A stretch of DNA of 64,000 bases from the NCBI GenBank assembly GCA_964229355.1, contig CAXRDE010000019.1, forward strand, positions 372,001-436,000, in the 5' to 3' direction. The first letter of the stretch is position 1. Every line of letters begins with the position of its first letter. The translations under genes and the position numbers were made by a program. Positions 1 through 9,029 of the stretch are shown here, piece after piece. The notes under the pieces were generated by a model. That model did no database searches and was not told the DNA's origin. It saw only the letters and a list, made by a program, of their open reading frames with translations. The DNA is from CAXRDE01 sp964229355 (GTDB lineage Bacteria > Cyanobacteriota > Sericytochromatia > UBA7694).

Positions 1-29
1 AGAACTGAAGAAAAGGAAAGCTATACGTC

Positions 30-1589
30 GTGTCTATACAAACCGATTTATCTCAGGCGCAACAGGCGCAAGCCACAGGCAATATTCAAGAGGCGATTTC
101 GCTTTATCAACGGGTTTTACAACGTCAGAGCACTCATAATGAAGCCTTACATGGTCTGGGGCTTATTGCTTTACAGCAGCAAAACTATGCACAAGCTATT
201 CGCTATTTTGAGCAAATTCTACAGGCTCACCCTTCTCATGCAGGAACGCTCAATAATCGCGCCATCTCTTACTTTGAGAGTGGTCATATTTCCCTGGCTC
301 AAAAAGACTGGGAAGCCGCCCTCAAGAAGGAGCCTCAGCAGGCTAGCTATTGGTTTAATTTGGGACGTTGTTACCAGGCTTTTCAAACCACAGAAACCCA
401 CTTACAGGCCCAAAAATGCTTTCAGAAAGCCATCGCTTGTCGACCTGACTATGATCAGGCGTGGAACAGCTTGGGCAATGTGTTAGCAGAGTGTGGCAAG
501 ACAAAAAAAGCGCTGCATGCCTACCAAAAAGCTGTGGCCTACCAACCGAGTAATTTAGATGCACAGGTGAACATGGCGGTCAGTTATGTAGAAATTCATA
601 AACCGGCCACGGCGCGACGCATGCTTGAAAAGATGACACGAGAACTTCCTGATGCAGCCAGGGCTCTCTATAACCTGGGTTTGCTGGAAATGCAAGCTGG
701 TGAGCTGCAGCTTGGCCTTGAGCACTACGAAAAATACCGCTGGGCAAACGATGATTTTATCAGACCGCTCGGAAACTTGCCGCTTCCTTTATGGAAGGGT
801 GAACAGGTGGATCGCCTCTTGATCTGTCATGAGCAGGGATTTGGGGATAGCATTCAGTTTGTGCGTTACCTTGTCCAGGCCAGTCGCTATACCTCGCACC
901 TATACTTAGAAGTTCCTGCACCTCTGGTTTTGCTCATGCAGTCACTTTCCCTTGATTTGTCCTGTCCACTGACCGTCATTCCTGAGGGTGAACCGCTTCC
1001 AGATGTTAATGCCTGGGCACCTATGCTACGTCTCTTGTGGTTGTTTTCAGCGCATCTGTTTGCTGAACAATCCTTTCCTTATTTTCAAGTCAAACCAGCG
1101 CTGCTTTCTGAGGCCTCTGCTTTAAAAGTTGGTGTTGTCTGGGCCACAGGTTATCGTGCAGCACCCCGCTTAAAAAAGCTTTACCATCGAAAATCGGTGA
1201 AGGGTCAGCACATGCAAAACCTTGCAAAAACACACGACGAGATGTCCTTTTATAGTTTTCAGGTGGGTCCAGAAGCGCAACCGCTTCCAGAAGGTGTGCA
1301 TGCTCCGCTACTATCCCTGGATTCGTTTTATGACACAGCTTGTGCTTTACAAACGATGGATTTGGTGATTACTGTGGACACTGCAGTAGCTCACCTGGCC
1401 GGGGCTCTGAATCGTCCTACCTGGGTTTTGGTGCCTTCGGTGGCAGATTGGCGTTGGGGTTTTGAGGGGGAGTATACCTCCTGGTATCCCGAAAATATGC
1501 GTGTTTTTCGACAAAAACCTGAAGATTTGGATTGGTCTGGGGTTTTTTGTGAGGTGGAAGCCGCCCTACAAGCCTTTCGAAACGCTTGA
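30..1589 (+). CDS. TPR protein with C-terminal GT9-like glycosyltransferase domain
   Basis: A 519-residue protein starting at GTG, with a purine-rich ribosome site (AAAAGGAAAG) 10 bases upstream. Residues 1 to about 235 are a run of tetratricopeptide repeats with the usual spaced W, L, G, Y, A and P positions (for example NEALHGLGLIALQQQNYAQA). Residues about 265-519 resemble the heptosyltransferase (GT9) fold: LLICHEQGFGDSIQFVRYL matches the N-terminal loop, and DLVITVDTAVAHLAGALNRP matches the family's sugar-nucleotide site. TPR-GT9 fusions are common in bacteria and are thought to glycosylate cell-surface molecules or proteins; acceptor and donor cannot be told here. The stop lies 83 bases before the chosen start of the kinase gene. 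Confidence 0.85.
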   Translation: MSIQTDLSQAQQAQATGNIQEAISLYQRVLQRQSTHNEALHGLGLIALQQQNYAQAIRYFEQILQAHPSHAGTLNNRAISYFESGHISLAQKDWEAALKKEPQQASYWFNLGRCYQAFQTTETHLQAQKCFQKAIACRPDYDQAWNSLGNVLAECGKTKKALHAYQKAVAYQPSNLDAQVNMAVSYVEIHKPATARRMLEKMTRELPDAARALYNLGLLEMQAGELQLGLEHYEKYRWANDDFIRPLGNLPLPLWKGEQVDRLLICHEQGFGDSIQFVRYLVQASRYTSHLYLEVPAPLVLLMQSLSLDLSCPLTVIPEGEPLPDVNAWAPMLRLLWLFSAHLFAEQSFPYFQVKPALLSEASALKVGVVWATGYRAAPRLKKLYHRKSVKGQHMQNLAKTHDEMSFYSFQVGPEAQPLPEGVHAPLLSLDSFYDTACALQTMDLVITVDTAVAHLAGALNRPTWVLVPSVADWRWGFEGEYTSWYPENMRVFRQKPEDLDWSGVFCEVEAALQAFRNA

Positions 1590-1672
1590 AGCCACCTCAA
1601 GATAATGCTAAGCTGAACGACGGTGCCGGTTATCACATAGGCAAATTTTTTGCGGTGCCGTTTGGAGATTGT

Positions 1673-2686
1673 ATGTCGAAACGAGAAATCAAGGCCCTGG
1701 CGATTTGTAATGTACTGAAGGACCTTATTATTCAGGTGAATGATCAAGAACTGCAGGAACTGGGATTGACCAAAGGCATGATGCATTTGGTGTCTGAAGC
1801 AGAGCAGCAAAAGTTGTTGGATCACTTTGCCGATCGTGAAAAAACCGTTGAAATGGGTGGATCGGGTGCAAATATGATTCGTACCCTGGCTATCTTAGGG
1901 GAAAAAGTGAGTCAGGCGGGAATGGTGGGCCAGGATGAATACGGCGAACTGTGCCTGAACCGCGTCCAGGAACTGGGCATTAAAAACAATATTCAACAGC
2001 ATCCTGAGGGCAGTACCGGCACCTCTATTATTTTGGTTTCTGCCGATGGGGAACGCACCATGCATACCTGCCTGGGCTCCAGCCGAGCCTATACCACTGA
2101 CGATATTCCAGAAACAGATATTGGCGCTTCAGAATATTTGATTGTGACCGGCTACCAGTGGGATACGGACAATCAAATCAAAGCGATCCAGCATGCGGTG
2201 GAAGTGGCCAAAGCCCAAAATACAAAGATTGTATTCGACCTGTCCGATCCCTTTTGCGTGGATCGTCACCGTGAAACCTTTTTAGATTTGCTTGAGCATA
2301 GTGTAGATGTGGTTTTCGCCAATCGCAAAGAAGCAGAAATGTTAACCGGCAAAGGGCCCGAAGAAAGCCTGGCACAACTGGCTCAGCTTTCTGAGGTAGT
2401 GGTGATCAAGTGCGGTTCAAAAGGATCCTGGATTCAGTCGGGTGCTGAAAAAGTCTTTGTACCTTGTAATGAGGTGAAAGTGGTAGACACCACGGCCGCG
2501 GGCGATATGTATGCCGGTGGTTTTCTGTTTGGTTTACTCAGTGACAAATCCTTAGAAGATTGCGGCAAAGTGGCCAATTACTGTGCTGAAGCGGTGATTC
2601 AAAACATTGGTGCCCGTATCCCTGAAGACCTTCGTGCTCGGGTAGACGCTTATCTGGCACAAGATGCAGCGATGCAGGTGGCTTAA
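1673..2686 (+). CDS. PfkB-family carbohydrate/nucleoside kinase (adenosine kinase-like)
   Basis: A ribokinase-fold kinase of 337 residues that phosphorylates a sugar or nucleoside hydroxyl with ATP. The N-terminal GGSGANMIRTLAILG is the substrate-binding PfkB signature, FANRKEAEMLTG sits mid-protein, and DTTAAGDMYAGGFLFGLL is the C-terminal signature holding the catalytic Asp. The anion-hole motif is usually DTxGAGD; here the first Gly is Ala. The overall pattern is closest to bacterial adenosine kinase-like proteins, but the substrate is not certain. The frame is open upstream to 1586, but ATG at 1673 follows GGAG by 5 bases and begins the fold, so it is preferred. Confidence 0.85.
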   Translation: MSKREIKALAICNVLKDLIIQVNDQELQELGLTKGMMHLVSEAEQQKLLDHFADREKTVEMGGSGANMIRTLAILGEKVSQAGMVGQDEYGELCLNRVQELGIKNNIQQHPEGSTGTSIILVSADGERTMHTCLGSSRAYTTDDIPETDIGASEYLIVTGYQWDTDNQIKAIQHAVEVAKAQNTKIVFDLSDPFCVDRHRETFLDLLEHSVDVVFANRKEAEMLTGKGPEESLAQLAQLSEVVVIKCGSKGSWIQSGAEKVFVPCNEVKVVDTTAAGDMYAGGFLFGLLSDKSLEDCGKVANYCAEAVIQNIGARIPEDLRARVDAYLAQDAAMQVA

Positions 2687-2688
2687 GT

Positions 2689-2717
2689 TTGAATTCTTCG
2701 AGCAGGCCTGTTACACT
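2689..2717 (+). promoter_or_regulatory. sigma-70-like promoter for lipase lipoprotein
   Basis: TTGAAT at 2689-2694 and TACACT at 2712-2717 are separated by 17 bases. They lie 31 bases upstream of the lipase ATG and directly after the kinase stop. Confidence 0.5.
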
Positions 2718-2748
2718 AAAAAATACTCTTTTTTAAAGGTTTTGTTGC

Positions 2749-3810
2749 ATGTCTGCTCGAAATTTGCGATTCCCTGGTCTTCTCTTGCTCGTTATGTTTA
2801 TTCTGGGCGCCTGTCGCACGCCTTATGAGGTATCTGGTGCTGGAGTCTTATTCTCAGAGCCACGCCTTGAGGCCTTGAATACCACGCAACATCATTGGCA
2901 AGAGCTCTTAATCGCTCACTACAATCGGGGATTTGTCGCACAAGACCTCAACCAGGATGGCTTTTTAACCCCTGCGGAACTTCCCCACGTTGCCCCTGAA
3001 AATTTTCTGACGCAAGATCTTGATGCCGACGGACGCCTGAGCCGGACCGAAGCCCTTCCTTCATCGGGTGCACAGCAGCAATCCATGTATTATCTCAATC
3101 AGGAGTTAGAGCATATGTCAGAAGGTTTATCCCATCCTGAGGCAGAACTCGAACCCTTACCCAGTCCCCAGGACATTGAGCAGTTTACCCATGAACTGGA
3201 GCAAGCTGAACACAGTTACAAGCAGTTGGACCGTCCGCCGGTGTTGCTGGTACCTGGCTATGCTGAACCCAGTTGGTATTTTATGTACGGCCTCTATCGC
3301 CATCTGAAAAAATCGGGTTGGCAGGTGGAGGGGATTAACTTGTTTCCCAATTTTGCCACCGCTGAGGAGCAGGCCAAAAAAATTCAAGCCCGCGTTGAAG
3401 ATATGAAAGCGCGCTATGGGGTTTCTCAGGTGGAACTGGTGGTGCACAGCTTTGGGGGTATTATCAGTCGCTATTATATTCAGCAGTTGGGGGGGACTGC
3501 CGATGTGCGCAATCTGGTCACAATTGCCACCCCCCATCACGGCACCTATGTGGCTTACTTCGGGCCTGGAAAAAGTGCCGACCAACTGAAATACAACAGT
3601 CCTTTTATTCAGGCGTTGAATGCCAGGGGTTATGCTTACCCGCCTGTGAAATATACGTCGATTTGGTCGAATATTGATGAAATTGTTATTCCCCAGCGCA
3701 GTGCGGTGATGCCCGATTCAACGGTGCACCAGGTGCCCTGGACAGGCCATTTGAGTATTTTGTTTAGCAAACGAACCTATGCCCATGTGCTGGCGGCACT
3801 CTCTCCTTAA
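2749..3810 (+). CDS. Lipoprotein lipase-like alpha/beta hydrolase with EF-hand pair
   Basis: A 353-residue exported lipoprotein. Residues 1-22 form a signal peptide ending in the lipobox LGAC, so Cys22 should be lipidated. Two Ca-binding-loop-like segments follow: DLNQDGFLTPAEL at about 67 and DLDADGRLSRTEAL at about 94. From about residue 163 an alpha/beta hydrolase domain begins with PPVLLVPGYAEP (oxyanion region), the nucleophile elbow VVHSFGGIISRYY (G/H-x-S-x-G, Ser catalytic), a probable Asp in WSNIDEIVIP and a His near HQVPWTGHLS. This matches the PGAP1/class 2 lipase type that cleaves lipid esters at the cell envelope. The two Ca-loop motifs ahead of the lipase suggest calcium-dependent activity or stability; this is inference. 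Confidence 0.8.
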   Translation: MSARNLRFPGLLLLVMFILGACRTPYEVSGAGVLFSEPRLEALNTTQHHWQELLIAHYNRGFVAQDLNQDGFLTPAELPHVAPENFLTQDLDADGRLSRTEALPSSGAQQQSMYYLNQELEHMSEGLSHPEAELEPLPSPQDIEQFTHELEQAEHSYKQLDRPPVLLVPGYAEPSWYFMYGLYRHLKKSGWQVEGINLFPNFATAEEQAKKIQARVEDMKARYGVSQVELVVHSFGGIISRYYIQQLGGTADVRNLVTIATPHHGTYVAYFGPGKSADQLKYNSPFIQALNARGYAYPPVKYTSIWSNIDEIVIPQRSAVMPDSTVHQVPWTGHLSILFSKRTYAHVLAALSP

Positions 3811-3833
3811 TCTAAAGGTGTGACTCGCAACCC

Positions 3834-3863
3834 TTGCCACTCTCCTCTGACGTTCCCTACAAT
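3834..3863 (+). promoter_or_regulatory. sigma-70-like promoter for small Cys protein and J-protein
   Basis: TTGCCA at 3834-3839 and TACAAT at 3858-3863 have an 18-base spacer, 31 bases before the ATG at 3895. A very good GAGGTGGAG ribosome site lies between them and the start. Confidence 0.6.
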
Positions 3864-3894
3864 GAATAGCAACACAAGCAGAGGTGGAGTCCTT

Positions 3895-4122
3895 ATGGCA
3901 GAACAGGTAAAAACCATGTTGTACAAATGCCCCCACGTGGGCAAAAAAGTGCGTTTAACGGTGTACAGTGACGTTGAAAAAAAGCTTTTTGGTAAAAAGA
4001 TCTTAGAGCAAGAGCTCAGAAACTGTGACCTACAGGCCATGGGGGGCTGTAGCATGCGTATTGATCGTTTTGACAGCAAGTGTCCTGCGGTGGCGCAAGC
4101 GGCCAAATGCACCTTGAAATAA
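3895..4122 (+). CDS. Small cysteine-containing protein of unknown function
   Basis: A 75-residue soluble basic protein with no family that I recognise. It contains five Cys: YKCPHVGKK, RNCDLQAMGGCSMR, SKCPAVAQAAKC. The pairs could bind a metal, but the spacing is not a standard zinc ribbon. ATG at 3895 is chosen over the open frame back to 3820 because the GAGGTGGAG ribosome site is 5 bases away and the promoter at 3834-3863 would lie inside the longer form. It ends 4 bases before the J-domain gene and is probably co-transcribed and translated with it, which hints at a proteostasis role. Confidence 0.7.
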   Translation: MAEQVKTMLYKCPHVGKKVRLTVYSDVEKKLFGKKILEQELRNCDLQAMGGCSMRIDRFDSKCPAVAQAAKCTLK

Positions 4123-4126
4123 AGCG

Positions 4127-5092
4127 GTGAAGTACACAGATTTCTACGGACTGTTAGAACTGTCCAGTCAGGCTTCTCTGCAAGAGATTCGCAAAGCGTA
4201 CCGCCAGCAGGCCAAGCGCTACCATCCCGACACCCATCCCGGAGATCGGGCAGCGGAAAAAAAATTTAAAGCCATTCAGGAAGCGTATGAGGTTTTAAGT
4301 GATCCCGAAAAACGGGCCCGCTTTGATCAATTGACCCGCAAATGGGATCAATACCAGAGTTTTGAAGATGTGGTGGAAGATCTGCAACAGGAGCCCGTGC
4401 GAGAAGAGGAGCCCGTCGTTCGCCCCCGGCAAGATGCCGATGCCCTGTTTGAAGCTAATTTCGGCAGTTTTTATGAGACTTTTTTTGGTGAAGAAACCCA
4501 AAAGTTTTGGCGCCGTCATGGCAAGGAACAACCGACGCCCCCACCCACACAGGAAAAGGCGTCAGTCGACACTGAAGCTACAGATGACTTCTGTTTGGCC
4601 TTCACCACCGAGATTAGCCTCGAAGAGGTTTTAAAAGGCTGTCGGCGACGGATCCAGATTCATGAAGGGGTTTTAAAAACGGTAGATGTAGAGATTCCAC
4701 CGGGTGTCTTAAGTGGAGAAAAAGTTCAGGTCCCTAAAGAGATCGGCAGCTTTGAACTGGTAATTCAGGTGCAAGAACATCGCATTTTTACCACCAAAGG
4801 CTATGATCTCCATCGGGATCTTCAGGTCATGGAGTATGAAGCCTTACTGGGTACAAAAAAAACGGTGGCCACCTTAAGCGGGGCATTACAAATGAATATT
4901 CCCGCAGAGTCGTCCGCTGGAAAAGTGTTTCGGGTACGAGGTCATGGACTGCCCCGGCGTACAGATCCTGGCGTGCGGGGAGATATGTACGTGCATTTGC
5001 AGGTGGCGATTTCTCAGCAACTGACAGCGGCGGAGCGCTCACTTATTCAGCAGTTTCGCGACCTACGGGAGTCTCGTCAAACAGCCGTTTAG
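4127..5092 (+). CDS. DnaJ-family co-chaperone, CbpA-like (type II)
   Basis: A 321-residue J-protein starting at GTG, 4 bases after the preceding stop. Residues 3-70 are a J domain with the HPD motif (KRYHPDTHPGD) that stimulates DnaK ATPase. An acidic/charged linker follows, then a DnaJ C-terminal substrate-binding domain from about 155 (DFCLAFTTEISLEEVLKGCRRRIQI) ending with the typical LPRR and GDMYVHLQV segments. There is no Cys-rich zinc-binding domain, so it is of the CbpA/DnaJB type rather than canonical DnaJ. Role: delivery of unfolded clients to Hsp70 in the cytosol. The last 50 bases overlap the convergent deaminase gene. Confidence 0.88.
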   Translation: MKYTDFYGLLELSSQASLQEIRKAYRQQAKRYHPDTHPGDRAAEKKFKAIQEAYEVLSDPEKRARFDQLTRKWDQYQSFEDVVEDLQQEPVREEEPVVRPRQDADALFEANFGSFYETFFGEETQKFWRRHGKEQPTPPPTQEKASVDTEATDDFCLAFTTEISLEEVLKGCRRRIQIHEGVLKTVDVEIPPGVLSGEKVQVPKEIGSFELVIQVQEHRIFTTKGYDLHRDLQVMEYEALLGTKKTVATLSGALQMNIPAESSAGKVFRVRGHGLPRRTDPGVRGDMYVHLQVAISQQLTAAERSLIQQFRDLRESRQTAV

Positions 5093-5573
5093 CCCGATGA
5101 TAGAGGGGATCACACTGTTCAGCGTACAGGGGCCCTTGCCATTGGGGGCGAGCATGGTTGTAGTAGAAAGTGGGCAGGGCGCTCTCAATGGTGCGAAAGC
5201 CACCTTCGGGGTCGGTGGCACCAAAAACAATCTGCCCCACCCCATGTAGCAACAGCGTGCCGTAGCACATGACACAGGGCTCCAGCGTGGTATAACACGT
5301 CATGGCATGGGCTTCAGGCCATAAGGTCGTGGGCACGTTTTTTAAGGCCTCAATTTCGCCATGACGACCCGGATGGTACAGGGGATTAAGCAAGCTATTG
5401 CGACCTTCGGCAATGACTTCACCCCGCAGCACGATCAAGGCGCCAATGGGAAGATTTCCCTCGGCTTCTGCCTCCAGGGCCAGCTCCACCGCCCTTTGTA
5501 AGAACTGCAGATGCTGAGCCTCATGGGCAGCCGCCTCGTCTGTTATCTTCCAGTGTTCACCCTCAAGAAACAT
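5043..5573 (-). CDS. Nucleoside/base deaminase (CDA fold, TadA/guanine deaminase-like)
   Basis: A zinc-dependent deaminase of 176 residues. The HxE motif is GRHGEIEALKN (His zinc ligand and catalytic Glu) and the two Cys ligands are in LEPCVMCYGTLLLHGVGQ. This is the dCMP/tRNA-adenosine/guanine deaminase class. The Met-rich PCVMC with a C-terminal extension fits a nucleoside or base deaminase as well as TadA, so the substrate is uncertain. Its ATG overlaps the argS stop (TAATG), so it is translated coupled to argS. Its 3' end overlaps the convergent J-protein gene by 50 bases. Confidence 0.8.
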   Translation of the reverse strand: MFLEGEHWKITDEAAAHEAQHLQFLQRAVELALEAEAEGNLPIGALIVLRGEVIAEGRNSLLNPLYHPGRHGEIEALKNVPTTLWPEAHAMTCYTTLEPCVMCYGTLLLHGVGQIVFGATDPEGGFRTIESALPTFYYNHARPQWQGPLYAEQCDPLYHRAKRLFDETPVGRETAE

Positions 5574-7306
5574 TACATGCTCTCGGGGGCAGAAATGCCA
5601 AAAATACCCGTCAGCAGGTTATGCAAGGTTTGACGGGTGGCCTGGGCCAGGGCCAGGCGTGCGAGGCTGAGCTCAGGCTGACTTTCGTCGAGCACACGGC
5701 ACTGTTTGTAAAAGCTGTGAAAGGCAGCAGCCAGTTCCTGCGCGTAAGTGGTCAGACGGTGGGGCTCTTGTACATGGGCTGCAAAAATCAACTCATCGGG
5801 ATAAGATAAAATCTTGAGGATGAGGCGGCGGGCTTCGGGCTCACCGAGCAGTGTGAGATTGGCTTCGCTCAGTTTGCTTGCGAAGGTTTTTAAGCGTTCA
5901 GACTGTTGGGCTGTGCGGAAGATACTGCAAATGCGAGCATGGGCATATTGTACGTAAAAGACAGGGTTATCAGAGGATTGGTTTTTGGCCAACTCCAGGT
6001 CAAAGTCAATGGTGGAATCGGGGCTGCGCTGCATGAGCAGGTAGCGGGTGGCGTCTTTGCCCACCTCTTCAAAGACCTCTTCAAAGGTTACCATTTCTCC
6101 GGTGCGTTTTGACATGCGGATCTGTTCCCCGTTGCGGTACAGATGCACGATTTGCCCCAGAATGACGTGCAGGGCTTCTGGGGGGTGCCCTAAGGCCTGA
6201 ATGGCCGCCTGGACGCGGGCCACATAGCCGTGGTGGTCAGCGCCCCAGATATTGATCAGACGGTCAAATCCGCGTTGCAGCTTATCGTGGTGATAGGCCA
6301 CATCGTTGGCAAAATAGGTGCTGCTGCCACCACTTTTGATTAACACCCGGTCTTTATCGTCGCCGTAATCACTGGAGCGAAACCACAGAGCGCCTTCGGA
6401 CTCGTAGGTGCTGTTGTTCGCACTTAAGGCTTCAATCCCCGCCTGAATGGCCCCTTCTCCGTGCAAACGGCTTTCGGGGTACCATTCGTCAAAGTGCACA
6501 CCAAAGGCTTCCATTTGGGCCTGCTGTTGCTTCAGAATGGCGTTTTTGGCATGGTCACAGAAAAAGGCCACCGGTTGATCTTGCAACTCAGTGCCATACT
6601 CGGCGTACATGGCCGCGCCCAGCTCTTCAATATAGCTGCCGTGGTAGAAGCTGACTTTGGTTTTGCTTTCGTCGGCTTTTTCATGGTAGTAAGCCTGCAC
6701 CTTGCCTTCGCTATGGGCGCTCAGGGTGACTCCTTGCTTTTTCAGGTGATGTAAATAGGTGGCCTGTACGGAAGCACCCAGGTTTTGAATTTGGCTGCCA
6801 GTGTCGTTAATATAAAACTCGGTATTCACAGTGTAACCTGCGGTACGCATGAGGCGGGCCAGGCAGTCACCAAGCACGGCCCAGCGCCCATGACCAAAGT
6901 GTAGTGGGCCTGTGGGGTTGGCTGACACAAATTCGATTAAATAACGGTGGGCATTGGTGGGCGGTTGTTGGCCAAATTGGGCCTGCTCGGTGTTGACCTG
7001 TGTAATACCGGCATAAAGGGTTTGCCAGCTTAGACGAAAATTAATAAAGCCTGGCCCTGCAATGCTCACGCTTTCAAACAGGGGGTCTTCTGCCAGGTAT
7101 TTGACAAGAAGTTCTGCGATTTTACGGGGTGCCATACGCGCCGGTTTAGCCAATCCCAGAGCCACGTTGGTGGCATAATCACCGTGGCTGGTGTCACGGG
7201 GGATTTCAAGATGAATGTCAGGTAGGGTTTCGAGGTGTAACTCGCCAGCATCCTGGGCGGCGTAGAGGGCTTGTTTGACCCGTTCGTGAAGTGATTTGAG
7301 CAGCAT
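5573..7306 (-). CDS. argS: Arginyl-tRNA synthetase
   Basis: A class I aminoacyl-tRNA synthetase of 577 residues, normal for the family, which charges tRNA-Arg with arginine. The N-terminal domain (1 to about 110) is the ArgRS-specific Add1 region. The HIGH-type motif is NPTGPLHFGHGRWAVLGD near 131, the KMSKS equivalent is IRMSKRTGEMV near 398, and an anticodon-binding helical domain (DALR type) closes the protein with the expected hydrophobic and Arg-rich pattern. The ATG at 7306 is preceded by AAGGATT. A promoter is visible at 7340-7368. The deaminase gene follows with a TAATG overlap. Confidence 0.96.
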   Translation of the reverse strand: MLLKSLHERVKQALYAAQDAGELHLETLPDIHLEIPRDTSHGDYATNVALGLAKPARMAPRKIAELLVKYLAEDPLFESVSIAGPGFINFRLSWQTLYAGITQVNTEQAQFGQQPPTNAHRYLIEFVSANPTGPLHFGHGRWAVLGDCLARLMRTAGYTVNTEFYINDTGSQIQNLGASVQATYLHHLKKQGVTLSAHSEGKVQAYYHEKADESKTKVSFYHGSYIEELGAAMYAEYGTELQDQPVAFFCDHAKNAILKQQQAQMEAFGVHFDEWYPESRLHGEGAIQAGIEALSANNSTYESEGALWFRSSDYGDDKDRVLIKSGGSSTYFANDVAYHHDKLQRGFDRLINIWGADHHGYVARVQAAIQALGHPPEALHVILGQIVHLYRNGEQIRMSKRTGEMVTFEEVFEEVGKDATRYLLMQRSPDSTIDFDLELAKNQSSDNPVFYVQYAHARICSIFRTAQQSERLKTFASKLSEANLTLLGEPEARRLILKILSYPDELIFAAHVQEPHRLTTYAQELAAAFHSFYKQCRVLDESQPELSLARLALAQATRQTLHNLLTGIFGISAPESM

Positions 7307-7339
7307 AAGGTAATCCTTTGGGGTGTTTACGTTTCGGGT

Positions 7340-7368
7340 ATTATACTAAGCTCTGCACAGGGTTTGCC
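7340..7368 (-). promoter_or_regulatory. Promoter for argS
   Basis: Read on the minus strand: a weak -35 GGCAAA (7368-7363), a 17-base spacer and a perfect -10 TATAAT (7345-7340), 33 bases from the argS ATG. Confidence 0.5.
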
Positions 7369-7382
7369 ACTTTGCAGGGGAT

Positions 7383-9029
7383 TTAAGCGTTTTGTAGGGC
7401 CAAAAATTCCTGCTCTGCTTCATATAAAATATTCTCAATGTGTCGCCGACCGTCCATACAGGCCTGTACGCAGTGCTGCAAACGCTCCCCAAAGGTGGCC
7501 ATCACTTCCATGACCTCCATGACCAGCAGTGGGCTCAGATCACCCCGCAAGCGCACAAAGCGATAGCGCAATGACACCTGATGGCGTTGAAAGTCCAGAA
7601 TCAAGGTGCCCAGGGGTAAAAACCGATTGAAGAGACGTACCACTTCTTTGACCCGAGGCCAGGCATCCTCGGTGATGTAAATGGGAATTTGTTGGTCGAG
7701 ACAGAGCATCCAGGTGTATTCTGGCGAGGGTGTCTGACTGTGCCAGGGGCGCACCCAACGCAGGGTTAAGGGCTGAAGCAAGGGACGCATTTTGACCAGT
7801 AGTACGGGTGACACCGATTCTTCAACGGTCACAAAGCGTGCCTTAAAATCCAGATAGTCTAAGGTTACCAGCAGGTTCTGCAGTAGCATATCTTCAGAAC
7901 TTAAGCCAGAGAGAGCGGAGTCTGTTTTGAGCTGGGGTTCGCTGGCTTTCAAGGCCAATACTTTACGCTCCTGAAGGAGTAAACTGCGGTTGTGTTGCAG
8001 TTCCTGTCGCTTGAGTTTGACCTGGTGAGCCCGCTGAATCAAATGGGATTGCAACTGTCGCAAAAACAGCATTTGTTCCCGCAGACGCACAATATCTGAG
8101 GGGAACTGGACGGGTTCTGAAGCCAAATGGGCCAGCTTTTGAATCATTTCGTGGCGGTGCTGTTCTAAAACATGCTCCTGGTAAGCAAATTTAATGCCTT
8201 CACTTTCCAGCAATTGCCATGAAAACTGCAGTTGTCGGCGGCGGCCTTCCTGAATTTGCTGTTGCTGGTGTTGCTGTTGCCACAAGCGCATGATCAGGGT
8301 GTAAGCGAATCCAATACCCAGAGAGGCAAAAAAGGCCGTGAGGAATTCCACGTTCATGAACAAACTGGCCATGAGCAAGCATGAAGAAATGGCCAATGCC
8401 AACTGAAGGTGAGCGGTACCCAGACGGCCCTGTTTTGGTGGGGGGGAAACCTGGGCCAGGGCCACAGGGGGTAATACCGGCATTTGCTGAGCCAGGTGTT
8501 GAAAATACTGTTTGACCCGTTCTTTTTGCGTGGCCATGGGTAAATCTTCCTGAAGCAGGGTTTCCACCCACTCAAAGACCGCAGGCAGGATTTTTTCTAA
8601 GCCGCGAATAATGTCCAATGCCAGTAAGCCGTCGAGAATGCGATCTTCAGAGAGGAGCATATAGCGAAAGACCACGCCCTCCTCGTGTAATTCTAAACTC
8701 CCAATGGGGAGCAACTGGTTTACAATGGCCAGCAAGCGGCGCATTTCGTGCCCCAATCGTCCGGGAATGGCCGCCGGATAACGGGAGACAAAGTAAAACA
8801 CAGAAGAAACCTTCTCCTGGGCTTTGTGAATGGGTGAATCAGGCGGGAGCAAGGTGTTGGCACAAAAAATACGTAAGGTATAAGCCTCGGTGAGGCCCAC
8901 AAACAACTGTTCAATTTCTTGATCTTCGTCTTCAATTTGCTCGACGGGCAGATGGGTATAGGTGAGTAAAGCGCCTTTGACTTCTGCGAGACTGCCTACA
9001 AATTGTGAAGTGGTGGCGAAATCAGACAT
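7383..9029 (-). CDS. Membrane protein with two YbjN-like domains flanking a TM hairpin and coiled coil
   Basis: A 548-residue protein. Residues about 10-175 and about 400-535 look like duplicated copies of one domain: VNQLLPIGSLELHEEGVVFRY in the first parallels FNRFLPLGTLILDFQRHQVS in the second, each followed by a helix-rich tail. The pattern resembles YbjN/type III secretion chaperone-like domains. Between them lie two hydrophobic helices (about 210-250, ISSCLLMASLFMNVEFLTAF and an adjacent segment) and a Gln/Arg-rich helical stretch (about 255-360) likely to form a coiled coil. It overlaps the SPFH gene by 8 bases and has an AGGGGGGAAA ribosome site, so it is the third gene of the NfeD-SPFH operon. 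A membrane-scaffold partner role is inference. Confidence 0.65.
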   Translation of the reverse strand: MSDFATTSQFVGSLAEVKGALLTYTHLPVEQIEDEDQEIEQLFVGLTEAYTLRIFCANTLLPPDSPIHKAQEKVSSVFYFVSRYPAAIPGRLGHEMRRLLAIVNQLLPIGSLELHEEGVVFRYMLLSEDRILDGLLALDIIRGLEKILPAVFEWVETLLQEDLPMATQKERVKQYFQHLAQQMPVLPPVALAQVSPPPKQGRLGTAHLQLALAISSCLLMASLFMNVEFLTAFFASLGIGFAYTLIMRLWQQQHQQQQIQEGRRRQLQFSWQLLESEGIKFAYQEHVLEQHRHEMIQKLAHLASEPVQFPSDIVRLREQMLFLRQLQSHLIQRAHQVKLKRQELQHNRSLLLQERKVLALKASEPQLKTDSALSGLSSEDMLLQNLLVTLDYLDFKARFVTVEESVSPVLLVKMRPLLQPLTLRWVRPWHSQTPSPEYTWMLCLDQQIPIYITEDAWPRVKEVVRLFNRFLPLGTLILDFQRHQVSLRYRFVRLRGDLSPLLVMEVMEVMATFGERLQHCVQACMDGRRHIENILYEAEQEFLALQNA